Shown here piece after piece: positions 1 through 9,172 of a stretch of 64,000 nt of DNA. The position numbers and the translations under genes are program-made. The notes under the pieces are model-generated. The model was not told the origin of the DNA, made no database searches, and was given only the letters and a program-made list of their open reading frames with translations. Within the stretch, counting starts at the first letter, position 1. Each line of letters opens with the position of its first letter. Source of the DNA: an uncultured Pelagibacteraceae bacterium (lineage in GTDB: Bacteria > Pseudomonadota > Alphaproteobacteria > Pelagibacterales > Pelagibacteraceae); assembly GCA_902533075.1 (NCBI GenBank), contig CACAKN010000002.1, forward strand, positions 1-64,000, read 5' to 3'.

Positions 1-477
1 TTGAAATTTTACTCTTGGTTGCCGATAGTTGTTTTATATGTGTCTGTATTAAATGAATTTGACGTTAACTATTTAGATCTTGACTTTTTCTCTTTCAATT
101 TTCCTTTTATTTTAATCTTTTTTTTCACGTTAAAAGATTTTAAAAACTTTGATTATCTTTTAGTTTTTTTGGCAGGATTGATTAATGATACTGTTGTAGG
201 TCTACCTCTTGGTTTAAGCAGTTTATCTTTCATGATAATTTGTATAGCAACATCATATTTTCGAAATATTACAATTAGACCCAATCAGACAAAAGATTGG
301 TTTTATTTTTTATTTGTTATAATTTTAGTTAACTCTTTAAATTACACAATCTTAACATTATTTTTTTCATATAATCTAATATTATGGGGTTATGTAGTTA
401 ATACTTTTTTTACTTTCTTATTTTATCTTATTTTTCTTACAATATTCAAATTTTATCTAAAAGGTATAAATGATTAA
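1..477 (+). CDS. mreD: Rod shape-determining protein MreD (5' end at window edge)
   Basis: A small, very hydrophobic protein of about 158 residues with five or so membrane segments and few charged residues, the normal size and character of MreD. MreD belongs to the inner-membrane elongasome that links MreB/MreC to wall synthesis. The assignment rests mainly on context: it overlaps mrdA by 8 bases and rodA follows, the standard mre-mrd order. The first codon here is TTG at the window's first base, so the true start may lie further upstream. Sequence conservation in MreD is weak, so a search would strengthen the call. Confidence 0.75.
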   Translation: MKFYSWLPIVVLYVSVLNEFDVNYLDLDFFSFNFPFILIFFFTLKDFKNFDYLLVFLAGLINDTVVGLPLGLSSLSFMIICIATSYFRNITIRPNQTKDWFYFLFVIILVNSLNYTILTLFFSYNLILWGYVVNTFFTFLFYLIFLTIFKFYLKGIND

Positions 478-2353
478 TTCATCTAGCGATAATGTAAAAA
501 AACTTAATTCCATAAATAGAAGAATGTTTATTACTGGCTCAGTAAAGTTTTTTATAATGATTGGATTGGTAAGTAGGTTATTTTTTTTACAGGTTAGAGA
601 AAATAAAAAATATTTAACTCTTTCAGATAAAAATAGAATAAGAGAATGGAAATTAGCCCCTGTAAGGGGAGAATTTCATGATTATTTTGGAAATGTTATT
701 GCAGGTAATTTTGAGGCGTATCAATTACATATTATCCCAGAGCAAGTAGAAGATTTTAGATATGTAATTTATAGACTAAAAGATTTACTAGAGTTGAGTG
801 ATAAAGAATTTAAAAGAATAATAAAAAAGAAAAATGAGATTAAGTCATGGGAAACTTTAATTGTATCAGATAATCTAAGTTGGAAAAAATTCTCAAAAAT
901 TAATAATCATCTTTATGATTTAAACGGTGTTAAGCCAGTTATTTCTATTTCTAGAAATTATCCTTTTGGGGAAAATTTTACACATATTATTGGATATGTA
1001 AGTCAAGCAAATGAGCAAGATATTGAAAATAATGAAGCAATAAAGAAAAATTTTGTACCAGGTCTTAAAATTGGAAAAGTAGGTTTAGAAAAATCTTTCG
1101 AAAAACAACTTATTGGTTCTAATGATATTGAGAGATATGAAGTAAATGCTTATGGCAGAAGAATCAGTCAGTTAGAATTTCAAAAAGGAGAGAAAGGCAA
1201 ATCTCTTAGGTTAACAATAGATACTAAAGTCCAACAATTATCAAATGAATTACTAAAAGATCAGGCTGGATCTATCTGTGTCATGGATATTTATACTGGT
1301 GAGGTAATTGCAATGCACTCTTCTCCTTCATTTGATCCCAACTTATTTGTTTTTGGGATAAGCCAAGATGATTGGCAAATTATTCGTAATGATCCAATGA
1401 AACCATTAGTTAATAAAACATTACAAGGAAATTACTCACCTGGATCAACTATTAAACCTATTGTTGCTTTATCAGCTTTAGAAAATGGAATTATTAATAC
1501 TAATTTTACTGTTAATTGTAGGGGTCATAAGCATCCATTAGAACTCTATGGTCAAACTTATCATTGTTGGAAAAAGGAAGGGCATGGATTTATGAATTTA
1601 AGAAATGCAATGAAACAATCCTGCGATACCTATTTTTACGAGATAGCTAGAAAACTTGGAGTAGATAGATTAAGTGAAACTGCTAAAAAATTTGGATTAG
1701 GAAAAGAAGTTTTTGGTAATCTATTTAACATTGAAAAAAAAGGTTTAATTCCAAGCACACAATGGAAGAAAAATGCTTTAGGACAAAGTTGGGTATTGGG
1801 AGAAACTGTAATTACTGGAATTGGTCAAGGCTATATTCAAACAACTCCAATTCAATTATGTTTAATGACTGCTCAAATTGCAAATGGGGGCTATAAGATT
1901 TATCCAAAAATAGTTATAGATGATGAAAATAAGGCATTTCCAATCGATAAATTTACACCATTGTATAAAAATTCTAAAAATATTAAGATTGTCCAAGATG
2001 CAATGTTTGCTTCAACCAATGAAGTAAGAGGAACTTCTTATAGATCTAGAATTGATGATCCAAAATATCAATTTGCAGGAAAAACTGGAACTGCTCAGGT
2101 TAAAAAAATTACTGAGAGAGATCGTGAGTTAGATTTAAAAACTTTTCAAATTCCTTATGAAGAAAGAGATCACGCTCTTTATATAGCATATGGTCCGTAT
2201 AAAAACCCACGTTATGCAGTTAGTATTTTAGTTGAGCATGGAGGAAATGGAAGTACTACAGCAGCTCCAATGGCAAAAAAATTATTTAAAAAAATTATTG
2301 ATAGACATCAATTAAGAGAGTCAATTAATAATAAAAAATATTTGGATATATAG
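470..2353 (+). CDS. mrdA: Penicillin-binding protein 2 (MrdA), elongasome transpeptidase
   Basis: Class B penicillin-binding protein that cross-links peptidoglycan during cell elongation. The 627-residue protein has one N-terminal membrane anchor (about residues 22-42), a PBP dimerisation region and a transpeptidase domain. The catalytic motifs are visible: S326-T-I-K329 (SxxK, nucleophile Ser326), S384-C-D386 (SxD) and K538-T-G-T (KTG). Length and motif spacing match PBP2. It overlaps mreD and abuts rodA, its glycosyltransferase partner, so the three are almost certainly one transcript. Confidence 0.96.
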   Translation: MINSSSDNVKKLNSINRRMFITGSVKFFIMIGLVSRLFFLQVRENKKYLTLSDKNRIREWKLAPVRGEFHDYFGNVIAGNFEAYQLHIIPEQVEDFRYVIYRLKDLLELSDKEFKRIIKKKNEIKSWETLIVSDNLSWKKFSKINNHLYDLNGVKPVISISRNYPFGENFTHIIGYVSQANEQDIENNEAIKKNFVPGLKIGKVGLEKSFEKQLIGSNDIERYEVNAYGRRISQLEFQKGEKGKSLRLTIDTKVQQLSNELLKDQAGSICVMDIYTGEVIAMHSSPSFDPNLFVFGISQDDWQIIRNDPMKPLVNKTLQGNYSPGSTIKPIVALSALENGIINTNFTVNCRGHKHPLELYGQTYHCWKKEGHGFMNLRNAMKQSCDTYFYEIARKLGVDRLSETAKKFGLGKEVFGNLFNIEKKGLIPSTQWKKNALGQSWVLGETVITGIGQGYIQTTPIQLCLMTAQIANGGYKIYPKIVIDDENKAFPIDKFTPLYKNSKNIKIVQDAMFASTNEVRGTSYRSRIDDPKYQFAGKTGTAQVKKITERDRELDLKTFQIPYEERDHALYIAYGPYKNPRYAVSILVEHGGNGSTTAAPMAKKLFKKIIDRHQLRESINNKKYLDI

Positions 2354-3481
2354 ATGTACCAACATAATAGATTAACAACAAATAATTTTAATTTTTTTTC
2401 AAAATTAGCAAATTTTGACTATGTTTTAATGGCATGTATTTTGTTGTTAGGTTTTATTAGTCTCGCTACGATGTACTCAACTGATGGAGGAAAAATTTTA
2501 TTTCATACCAAGAGTCATTTTACTAAGTTGATTGTTTTTACAATTATGATGTTGATATTTTCATTTATTAACATCAAATTTTGGTTTTCCATTGGTTATT
2601 TTTTTTATGTTATAATAATTGGACTTTTAATTTGGACATATTTGTTTGGAATTAAATCCTCAGGATCTCAAAGATGGATAGATCTATATTTTATAAATTT
2701 ACAACCATCTGAATTAATGAAGATATGTATCATTTTATGTTTGGCGAAATATTTTCATAGAATGAAATTAGAAAACGTAAATTCACTTTATGCAATTTTA
2801 TCATCTCTAATTATTATTTTGTTACCAATGGGTTTAGTAATTGTTCAACCTGATTTAGGAACTTCACTTTTGATATCTATTAGTGGACTGGCTGTATTAT
2901 GGTTTGCTGGAATAAATCATAAATATTTTATCTATACTATGATAGGATTTTTAATCTCTTTACCTTTTATAATCTCTTTTTTAAAACCTTATCAAAAATT
3001 AAGAGTTTTAACTTTCTTAAATCCAGATAGAGATCCTCTAGGTGCAGGATATCAAATAATTCAATCTAAAATTGCTGTTGGTTCAGGAGGAATTTTTGGT
3101 AAAGGTTTTTTAAAAGGTACTCAAAGTTATTTAGAGTTTTTACCAGAAAAACATACAGATTTTATTTTCACATTATTTTCTGAGGAATTTGGATTTATTG
3201 GTTCAGTATTTCTTCTTTTAATATATGCAATCATTATTTATAGGATAGTTGCAATTGGCGCTCAATCTAGAAGTTATTTTGCAAAATTATTTTGTTACAG
3301 TTTTGGAGCATCAATTTTTGTTTACATCACAATTAACATGAGCATGGTACTTGGTTTACTTCCAATTGTTGGATCACCTTTGCCAATTATGTCTTATGGT
3401 GGGTCATCAATGTTAGCTACAATGTTTGGCTTTGGAATAGTAATGAGTGCTAAAGTCCATAACCAACAATCAATTGCATAA
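2354..3481 (+). CDS. rodA: Rod shape-determining protein RodA, SEDS peptidoglycan glycosyltransferase
   Basis: Polytopic SEDS-family protein of 375 residues with about ten membrane segments. Typical family blocks are visible: GSQRWI near residue 106, QPSEL near 116, VQPDLGTS near 164, and the C-terminal GLLPIVGSPLPIMSYGGSS block. SEDS proteins polymerise lipid II and work with a class B PBP, encoded immediately upstream with no gap. About 50 bases follow before the next gene, which starts with its own promoter-like sequence, so the mre-mrd operon probably ends here. Confidence 0.96.
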   Translation: MYQHNRLTTNNFNFFSKLANFDYVLMACILLLGFISLATMYSTDGGKILFHTKSHFTKLIVFTIMMLIFSFINIKFWFSIGYFFYVIIIGLLIWTYLFGIKSSGSQRWIDLYFINLQPSELMKICIILCLAKYFHRMKLENVNSLYAILSSLIIILLPMGLVIVQPDLGTSLLISISGLAVLWFAGINHKYFIYTMIGFLISLPFIISFLKPYQKLRVLTFLNPDRDPLGAGYQIIQSKIAVGSGGIFGKGFLKGTQSYLEFLPEKHTDFIFTLFSEEFGFIGSVFLLLIYAIIIYRIVAIGAQSRSYFAKLFCYSFGASIFVYITINMSMVLGLLPIVGSPLPIMSYGGSSMLATMFGFGIVMSAKVHNQQSIA

Positions 3482-3514
3482 GTATAATTTGTCACCTAAA
3501 TTATATTAAAAATT

Positions 3515-3524
3515 ACTATATAAG
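3515..3524 (+). promoter_or_regulatory. Candidate -10 element for the DadA-like gene
   Basis: The sequence TACTATATAAG just upstream of the ATG at 3531 offers a -10-like hexamer (TATAAG, 3519-3524) ending 6 bases before the start codon, with no Shine-Dalgarno between. A transcript from it would be leaderless or nearly so. No convincing -35 is seen at normal spacing. Pattern match only. Confidence 0.3.
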
Positions 3525-3530
3525 TTAATT

Positions 3531-4772
3531 ATGAGTAATTCTCTAAAAGTTGGAATAATTGGTGCAGGTATTCAAGGAATATCTAATGCTTTATTTCTCC
3601 AAAAAAAAGGTTTTGAAGTAACAGTCTTTGATAGAGAAGAACCCGGCAGCCCAGTAGCATCGTATGGAAATGCAGGACACTTTTCTCCGTATGCTTCATT
3701 ATCTTTAAATAGAACTGATGTTTTAGCTGATGTTCCAGCAATGTTGATGAGCTCTACCGGACCGTTGGCACTTAAATGGAATTATGTTCCAAAAATGATC
3801 CCTTGGTTTATTAAATTTATTTTAAATACATCAAAAAATAAAATGATGCATACAGCCAGAAATATGCATCAAATTTTAGATTTAGCTTTACCAGCATATG
3901 ATGAATTATTTGACGAAATAGACTTAGAGGGATTAGTTGAAAATAAAGGAATACTTTACATATGGAATGATAAAGATTTAAAAAGCAGAGAATTAGAAAT
4001 TAAAGTTAGAGAAGAATTAGGTGTTAAACAACAACTTGTAAATAAAGATGAAATTCATGATTTAGAGCCTAATATAAAACCATTTTATCATGCCGGCGTT
4101 TATTATCCTTACGCAAGACATGCAAGAAACCCAAAAAAGATTTTATTAAAGCTTTTTGAACTTTTTATAAAAAAAGGTGGAAAATTTTATAAAATGAACG
4201 TTCAAGATATAAGTTTTGATGATAACAGTCCTGTATTTATAACTGACAATAACAGATATACTTTTGATAAAGCTGTTATTGCGTGTGGAGCTTTTTCAAA
4301 AAAGTTAACAGATAATTTGGGCGAAAAAATACCACTTGATACTGAGAGAGGTTATCATGTTCACTTTAAAAACTGCGATCATCTTTTAACAAGGCCAGTA
4401 ATTTTTTCCAATAGAGGATTTGGTATCAGTCCAATGGAACAAGGATTAAGAGTTGTAGGGACAGTTGAATTTGGAGGATTAGATAATCCTCTTTCAAAAT
4501 CAAGAATAAAAAATTTAATTGATAATGCTAAATATATGTTAGGGGATTTGCCGGATCATGAAGATGAGTGGTTAGGATTTAGACCAACTTTACCAGACTT
4601 TTTACCAGTTATGGGACCATCAAAAAATCATAAAAATGTTTTCTATTGTTTTGGACATCATCATTTAGGATGGACATTAGGCCCAATTTCTGGAAAGATT
4701 GTATCTGGAATGATAGCTAAAGAAAATACTAATTTAAATTTAGAACCTTATAGCTCAGCAAGATTCAATTAA
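3531..4772 (+). CDS. FAD-dependent oxidoreductase, DadA (D-amino acid dehydrogenase) family
   Basis: Flavoprotein of 413 residues. A Rossmann FAD-binding motif GIIGAGIQGIS starts near residue 8, followed by an acidic residue at the end of strand 2 (VFDREEPGSPVASYGNAG), which is typical of DadA and glycine-oxidase-like enzymes. The C-terminal block RPTLPDFLPVMGPS...HHHLGWTLGP is the second FAD-contacting region of this family. DadA oxidises D-amino acids to 2-oxo acids and passes electrons to the membrane. The downstream permease and 2-hydroxyacid dehydrogenase suggest a small scavenging operon. The exact substrate cannot be read from sequence. Confidence 0.82.
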   Translation: MSNSLKVGIIGAGIQGISNALFLQKKGFEVTVFDREEPGSPVASYGNAGHFSPYASLSLNRTDVLADVPAMLMSSTGPLALKWNYVPKMIPWFIKFILNTSKNKMMHTARNMHQILDLALPAYDELFDEIDLEGLVENKGILYIWNDKDLKSRELEIKVREELGVKQQLVNKDEIHDLEPNIKPFYHAGVYYPYARHARNPKKILLKLFELFIKKGGKFYKMNVQDISFDDNSPVFITDNNRYTFDKAVIACGAFSKKLTDNLGEKIPLDTERGYHVHFKNCDHLLTRPVIFSNRGFGISPMEQGLRVVGTVEFGGLDNPLSKSRIKNLIDNAKYMLGDLPDHEDEWLGFRPTLPDFLPVMGPSKNHKNVFYCFGHHHLGWTLGPISGKIVSGMIAKENTNLNLEPYSSARFN

Positions 4773-4775
4773 TTC

Positions 4776-5669
4776 ATGCAAAATACCAAAGCATATATAA
4801 TGCTGGTATGTGCTACATTATTTTGGGCAGGTAACTTTACATTAGGAAAGTTTGCTTATTTAGAAAATATACCTCCTAACTCACTTGCATTTTTAAGATG
4901 GTGCCTAGTATGGATGATTTTATTTCCATTCACTTATAAAGAGATACTGAAATTAAAAAATCAAATTAAAAGAAACTTATCATTATTTCTTATTTTAGGA
5001 TCAACTAGTGTGTGCATATTCACTTCACTTACTTATAATGCCTTGAATTATACTCAAGTAATCAATGCATCACTTTTTAATACAGCAATACCTGTAACAA
5101 TAATTTTAGTTTGTTTTCTTTTAAAAATCGAAAAAACAAATATTTTTCAAATATCTGGATTACTAATTTCAGTCTTAGGAATTTTAGCTATTATTACTAG
5201 ACTTGATCTTAATATTTTGCTTACCTTAAATTTTAATAGTGGAGATTTATTTATGATTGGAGCAATAATTGCATGGGGAATATATTCTGCGTATTTAAGA
5301 AAAAGAAACTTTGAAGTATCTTTACTTGCGCTGGTCCATATAATTTGTACATTTGGATTGATTTTTCTTTTGCCACTATTTATTTTGGACATAACACAGG
5401 GAAAAGTTATTGAGGTAAGTGAAAATCTTTTTTACATCTTAATCTATGTTGCAATATTTCCAAGCATTGGATCTTATTATTGTTGGGCTGGAGCAGTTTC
5501 TATCATTGGGGCAAATAGAGCTGGTATATTCTTATCTTTAATTCCTTTATTTAGCACAATAATGGCTATATTTTTTTACAATGAAAGATTTCAGTTTTTT
5601 CACTTGATTGGAGCAATTTTAATTATATTAGGTTTATTTTTATCAAATAAGGAAAATAAAAATGCTTAA
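4776..5669 (+). CDS. EamA/DMT-superfamily permease (1)
   Basis: Ten-span membrane protein of 297 residues built from two EamA repeats, with the family openings FWAGNFTLGKFA (residues 16-27) and, in the second half, SGDLFMIGAIIAWGIYSAYLRK. DMT proteins export or import small metabolites and amino acids. It begins 3 bases after the DadA-like gene and overlaps the next gene by 8 bases, so the three are co-transcribed. It is one of five DMT permeases in the window. Substrate unknown. Confidence 0.88.
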   Translation: MQNTKAYIMLVCATLFWAGNFTLGKFAYLENIPPNSLAFLRWCLVWMILFPFTYKEILKLKNQIKRNLSLFLILGSTSVCIFTSLTYNALNYTQVINASLFNTAIPVTIILVCFLLKIEKTNIFQISGLLISVLGILAIITRLDLNILLTLNFNSGDLFMIGAIIAWGIYSAYLRKRNFEVSLLALVHIICTFGLIFLLPLFILDITQGKVIEVSENLFYILIYVAIFPSIGSYYCWAGAVSIIGANRAGIFLSLIPLFSTIMAIFFYNERFQFFHLIGAILIILGLFLSNKENKNA

Positions 5670-6612
5670 AGTAGCCATTTTAGATGATTATCAAAATGTT
5701 TCTCAGCAATTTGTTGATCTTGAAAAACTTTCTGGAAAATATGAAATTAAAATTTTTAGTGAACCTTTTGAAAATGAAGATGAAGCTATAGATAAGTTAA
5801 GAGATTTTGAAGCTTTATTAATAATGAGAGAAAGAACACCAATAACAAAAAATTTAATAGAAAATTTATTTAAATTAAAATTTATAGTTACTAGTGGATT
5901 AAGAAACAAATCAATTGATTTAGATGCAGCAAATAAAAGAAAGATAATAGTCTCTGGAACAGAAAGTAATTTAAACCCAACACCTGAATTAACTTGGGGT
6001 TTGATACTTGGTTTAGCTAGAAACTTTAAAGAAGAAATAGATAATATGTACCAGGGGTATTGGCAAACAACAGTTGGCGTTGAACTTAAAGGAAAAATTC
6101 TTGGACTAATTGGTCTTGGTAAAGTTGGATCTCAAGTTGCAAAAATTGGAAAAGTATTTGGAATGCAAGTGATGGCTTGGAGTGAGAATCTTAATTTAGA
6201 TACCTGTAAAGAATTAGATGTTTTACCTTGTAGTAAAGATGACCTAATTAAAAACTCAGACTTTTTATCAATACATGTTCAAGGTGGTGATAGATATAAA
6301 GATTGTATTACTTTAAAGGAGATGGATAAAATGAAAAAAACTTCATTTCTAATTAATACTTCAAGAGGTCCCATTGTAAATGAAGATGATTTAATAATTG
6401 CATTATCAACAAACGAAATAGCAGGAGCTGGTATTGACGTTTATGAAAAAGAACCTTTACCAGAAAATAATAAACTTAGATTTTTACCTAATGCTTTACT
6501 AACTCCTCATATTGGCTACGTGACTGCTGAAAATTACAATATTTACTATAGCCAAATGATAGAGTCTCTTGAAGCATGTGTTAATGGTAAGCCTATCCGT
6601 TTAATAAAGTAA
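5662..6612 (+). CDS. NAD-dependent D-isomer-specific 2-hydroxyacid dehydrogenase
   Basis: A 316-residue dehydrogenase of the D-3-phosphoglycerate / glyoxylate reductase superfamily. The NAD-binding motif GLIGLGKVGSQVA lies near residue 149. The catalytic trio is present: Arg in INTSRGPIVNEDDL, Glu in GIDVYEKEPLP and His in LLTPHIGYVT. Such enzymes interconvert 2-oxo acids and D-2-hydroxy acids. Next to a DadA-like oxidase, a plausible role is reducing the oxo acid it makes, but this is inference. It starts inside the preceding DMT gene. Confidence 0.88.
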   Translation: MLKVAILDDYQNVSQQFVDLEKLSGKYEIKIFSEPFENEDEAIDKLRDFEALLIMRERTPITKNLIENLFKLKFIVTSGLRNKSIDLDAANKRKIIVSGTESNLNPTPELTWGLILGLARNFKEEIDNMYQGYWQTTVGVELKGKILGLIGLGKVGSQVAKIGKVFGMQVMAWSENLNLDTCKELDVLPCSKDDLIKNSDFLSIHVQGGDRYKDCITLKEMDKMKKTSFLINTSRGPIVNEDDLIIALSTNEIAGAGIDVYEKEPLPENNKLRFLPNALLTPHIGYVTAENYNIYYSQMIESLEACVNGKPIRLIK

Positions 6613-6614
6613 TA

Positions 6615-7508
6615 ATGAATTTACCAGTTGTTAATCACGAAGACTATTTTGCGAAAATTGGTGATGACCACAAATTTCCCATTAATAAATTTAGAGAACT
6701 TGCTAAATATTTAGTTAAAAATAAGATAGTTAAAAAATTTCACGTTCCATATCCATGCTCAGACGAAACGTTGAGAAGGGCCCATTCAGAGAGTTATATT
6801 AGAAATGTTAAAAATAAAACTTTGGATAAAAATAGTATAAAAAAAATTGGTTTTCCATTAGTTGATAGTGTAGTTCAAAGATCATTAGTCGCAACGGGTG
6901 GCACTGTTTTAGCATCAAAATTGGCAATTAATAATGGCCTTGCTTGTAATACAGCTGGTGGAAGTCATCATGCAAACTTTGATGGAGGTGCAGGTTATTG
7001 TGTATTTAATGATGTTGCAGTTGCTGCAGAATATTTGCTTAGTTGTGGTTTGGCTGGAAGAATTTTGATTGTTGATTTAGATGTTCATCAAGGAAACGGT
7101 AACTCTGAGATATTTAAAAATAATAAAAATGTATTTACTTTCAGTATGCATTCTAAATCAAATTATCCAGCAAAAAAATCAGTCAGTGATCTTGATGTTG
7201 AACTAGACGATAATATGGAGGACAAACAATATATTAAAGTACTTAAGTTTTATTTAAATCAATTAAATCAAGAAAATTTTGATTATGTTTTTTATATAGC
7301 AGGGGTTGATATTCATTTTAATGATCGTTTAGGAAAATTAAAAATTTCAGATGAGGGAATAAAGGAGAGAGATGAAATTGTTACACAGAATTTTTTTTCA
7401 AAAGGCATACCTTTATGTGGAGTTTTAGGCGGAGGTTATAATAAAGATTTTCAAAAACTCGTTGAATTACACTCTTTTTTACACCAATCTTGTGCTAAAT
7501 TATTATAA
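6615..7508 (+). CDS. Histone-deacetylase-superfamily hydrolase
   Basis: A 297-residue zinc-dependent deacetylase-fold protein. Signature blocks are GGSHHANFDGGAGYC (paired active-site His), ILIVDLDVHQGNG (zinc ligands Asp and His) and GVDIHFNDRLG (third zinc ligand). Bacterial members remove acyl groups from small molecules such as acetylpolyamines, or from proteins. The DLDVHQGNG form resembles the class IV (HDAC11-like) branch. It begins 2 bases after the dehydrogenase and ends 4 bases before msrB, so it belongs to the same operon. Substrate undetermined. Confidence 0.88.
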   Translation: MNLPVVNHEDYFAKIGDDHKFPINKFRELAKYLVKNKIVKKFHVPYPCSDETLRRAHSESYIRNVKNKTLDKNSIKKIGFPLVDSVVQRSLVATGGTVLASKLAINNGLACNTAGGSHHANFDGGAGYCVFNDVAVAAEYLLSCGLAGRILIVDLDVHQGNGNSEIFKNNKNVFTFSMHSKSNYPAKKSVSDLDVELDDNMEDKQYIKVLKFYLNQLNQENFDYVFYIAGVDIHFNDRLGKLKISDEGIKERDEIVTQNFFSKGIPLCGVLGGGYNKDFQKLVELHSFLHQSCAKLL

Positions 7509-7512
7509 TTTT

Positions 7513-7881
7513 ATGAATAAAAAAAAATTAAATCTAACAGCAGAGCAAAAATTAGTAATGTTTGAGGATGGAACAGAACCACCTAACACAAGTGAGTTTA
7601 ACAATGAAAAACGAGAAGGAAGTTATCACTGTGCAAACTGTGATGTAAAATTATTTGATTCTAAAACAAAATATGAAAGCGGATCAGGTTGGCCTTCCTT
7701 TTTTCAATCATTGCCTAATGTTTTTGAAACAAAAACTGACCACTTATTAGGCTATGCGCGCACAGAATATCACTGTAAGAATTGCAAAGCACATCATGGT
7801 CATATCTTTGATGACGGACCACACCCAACTGGTAAAAGATATTGTAATAATGGAGTTTGTTTAACTTTTAAAGCTAAATAA
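7513..7881 (+). CDS. msrB: Peptide-methionine (R)-S-oxide reductase MsrB
   Basis: Repairs oxidised methionine. The 122-residue protein has two zinc-binding CxxC pairs (CANC and CKNC), the GSGWPSF substrate block (family form GCGWPSF), HHGHIFDDGP and the catalytic-Cys motif RYCNNG. An open frame extends to 7462 inside the HDAC gene, but the ATG at 7513 gives the usual MsrB N-terminus, so I chose it. The spacing to the upstream stop is 4 bases. The usual first Cys of GCGWPSF is Ser here, common in MsrBs that use other recycling Cys residues. Confidence 0.95.
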   Translation: MNKKKLNLTAEQKLVMFEDGTEPPNTSEFNNEKREGSYHCANCDVKLFDSKTKYESGSGWPSFFQSLPNVFETKTDHLLGYARTEYHCKNCKAHHGHIFDDGPHPTGKRYCNNGVCLTFKAK

Positions 7882-7883
7882 AT

Positions 7884-8138
7884 TTATTTAAGTAATTCTT
7901 GAAGTTTATTTTCTTTTTCTAACGACCTAACTTCATCATAGCCACCAATATGCTGATCATCGAAAAATATTTGAGGTATTGTTCTTTTTCCATTTGCTTT
8001 CTTAATCATTTCATCCATTGCCCCATCAACAGTAGCAATATTAATTTCGTTATAAGAAGCATTGTTTCTCGCTAACAATCTTTTTGCTGCATCACAGTAA
8101 TTACAAAAAGGACCAGTATAAATTGTAATTTTTTTCAT
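7884..8138 (-). CDS. grxC: Glutaredoxin 3 (GrxC)
   Basis: An 84-residue thioredoxin-fold protein with the active site GPFCNYCDAA (CxxC at residues 12-15), the TIPQIFFDDQHIGGYDE block carrying the cis-Pro and glutathione-binding GG, and the standard length of monomeric glutaredoxins. It reduces disulfides with glutathione. Glutathione synthesis genes lie at the other end of the window. It runs convergent to msrB with 2 bases between stop codons and lies 3 bases after the gene at 8142-8438, so those two form an operon. Confidence 0.95.
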   Translation of the reverse strand: MKKITIYTGPFCNYCDAAKRLLARNNASYNEINIATVDGAMDEMIKKANGKRTIPQIFFDDQHIGGYDEVRSLEKENKLQELLK

Positions 8139-8141
8139 AAA

Positions 8142-8438
8142 CTATAGATAATCATTTTTTTTAATTTTACTAGTTATTTGTTTTCTAGAATATTCAAATT
8201 TTTTTCTATGTTTGATACTTTTTTGATTTACTCTTTTTCTCCATAATCTAAATGAGGATGGTTTAAGTGATCGTCTCATAATTTTAATTACATCAGATTC
8301 TTTGTAACCAGTTTTTTTTTCAATTTCCTCAAAAGTGATCCTATCAGCCCAGGCTGCCCAGATGACCCAATCTGGATCCTCAATTTTGGGCTCTGGATTT
8401 TTAACCTTGGTGACTGGCCTGTGACCTTTTTTTTTCAT
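8142..8438 (-). CDS. TIGR03643-type (DUF2805) conserved protein
   Basis: A 98-residue basic protein with the recognisable block DPDWVIWAAWADRITFEEIEKKTG, then SDVIKIMRRSLKPSSFRLWRKRV, matching my memory of the TIGR03643/DUF2805 family. The middle resembles a helix-turn-helix and the flanks are lysine-rich, so nucleic-acid binding is possible but unproven. An upstream in-frame ATG at 8465 exists, but the ATG at 8438 has a good AAAGGAAT ribosome site, which decides the start. It is followed 3 bases later by grxC. Confidence 0.8.
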   Translation of the reverse strand: MKKKGHRPVTKVKNPEPKIEDPDWVIWAAWADRITFEEIEKKTGYKESDVIKIMRRSLKPSSFRLWRKRVNQKSIKHRKKFEYSRKQITSKIKKNDYL

Positions 8439-8488
8439 AATTCCTTTATATTTGAAAAAAAACAATAATGCATTTTTTTTGAGATCTG

Positions 8489-8557
8489 TTATATTAGTTT
8501 TGATAGTCCTTCTTAGCCATCTTTAGCTCCCGGTTTTTAAGGACTATCTTTTTTTTT
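8489..8557 (+). promoter_or_regulatory. Promoter-proximal hairpin with T9 tract in front of the LysE gene
   Basis: A perfect 10-bp inverted repeat, GATAGTCCTT (8502-8511) and AAGGACTATC (8539-8548), encloses a 27-base loop and is followed by nine T (8549-8557) running straight into the ATG at 8558. A TATATT hexamer at 8490-8495 could start transcription at about the first hairpin base. The AAGGA in the 3' arm is the only Shine-Dalgarno-like sequence and is masked by TCCTT in the 5' arm. The genes on both sides diverge, so an ordinary gene-end terminator is not expected. It could be an attenuator, a translational switch or a short terminated RNA. Confidence 0.55.
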
Positions 8558-9172
8558 ATGCTCCCTCTGGATTTCATCCTTTTTTTGCAAATAATAATTT
8601 TTTTATTTATTACACCAGGTACCCCAAGGATTGTTATTATTTCTTACTCAATGAATTATGGAGTCCAAAAATGCGCTTGGACAGCATTTGGTGATATTAC
8701 AGCTAACTTTATTCAAGCTACTTTAGTAATTTTTGTTTTAGGTACTTTTTTTTCAGATAATCCTACTTTCTTAAGTATTATTAAATGGATTGGAGTAATA
8801 TTTTTACTTTATTTAGCTTACGATGTTTATAAATCATCACCTAAAGAATTAAATTCTGAAATAATCACTTCAAAAAGTTTTTTTTCTTTTTTTAAAGATG
8901 GTTTTTTAGTTGCAGGAACAAGTCCAAAGGCCTGGTTGTTTTTTCCTTTAATATTCCCGCAATTTATCGATTTTAATTCAAATTATGTGGTTCAATTTTT
9001 TATTTTGATAACTACTTATGTCGTTTTAGATTTTTTATCTTTAATAGGTTACGCTTTACTTGCGCAAAAATTAATTTTGTGGATAAAAGCTAATCCAAAA
9101 ACAATTAATACAATCTCTGCGAGTGTTTTAGTTTTAATTGCCATAATAATTATTATTACACAACAATATTAA
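8558..9172 (+). CDS. LysE/RhtB-family amino acid exporter
   Basis: A 204-residue membrane protein with about six spans. The family opening PLDFILFLQIIIFLFITPGTPRIV carries the conserved PGP/PGT-like motif near residue 20, and AGTSPKAWLFFPLIFPQF matches the mid-protein 'NPK' block (here SPK). These proteins export amino acids or homoserine-like compounds. The start codon lies directly after a T9 tract with no free ribosome site (see the leader hairpin), which suggests controlled or leaderless-like translation. An intergenic gap of 88 bases follows before livK. Confidence 0.85.
   Translation: MLPLDFILFLQIIIFLFITPGTPRIVIISYSMNYGVQKCAWTAFGDITANFIQATLVIFVLGTFFSDNPTFLSIIKWIGVIFLLYLAYDVYKSSPKELNSEIITSKSFFSFFKDGFLVAGTSPKAWLFFPLIFPQFIDFNSNYVVQFFILITTYVVLDFLSLIGYALLAQKLILWIKANPKTINTISASVLVLIAIIIIITQQY

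Noticed and set aside
7462-7512. Longer N-terminus for MsrB
   Set aside because: It lies inside the HDAC gene and adds residues not found in the family; the ATG at 7513 fits better.
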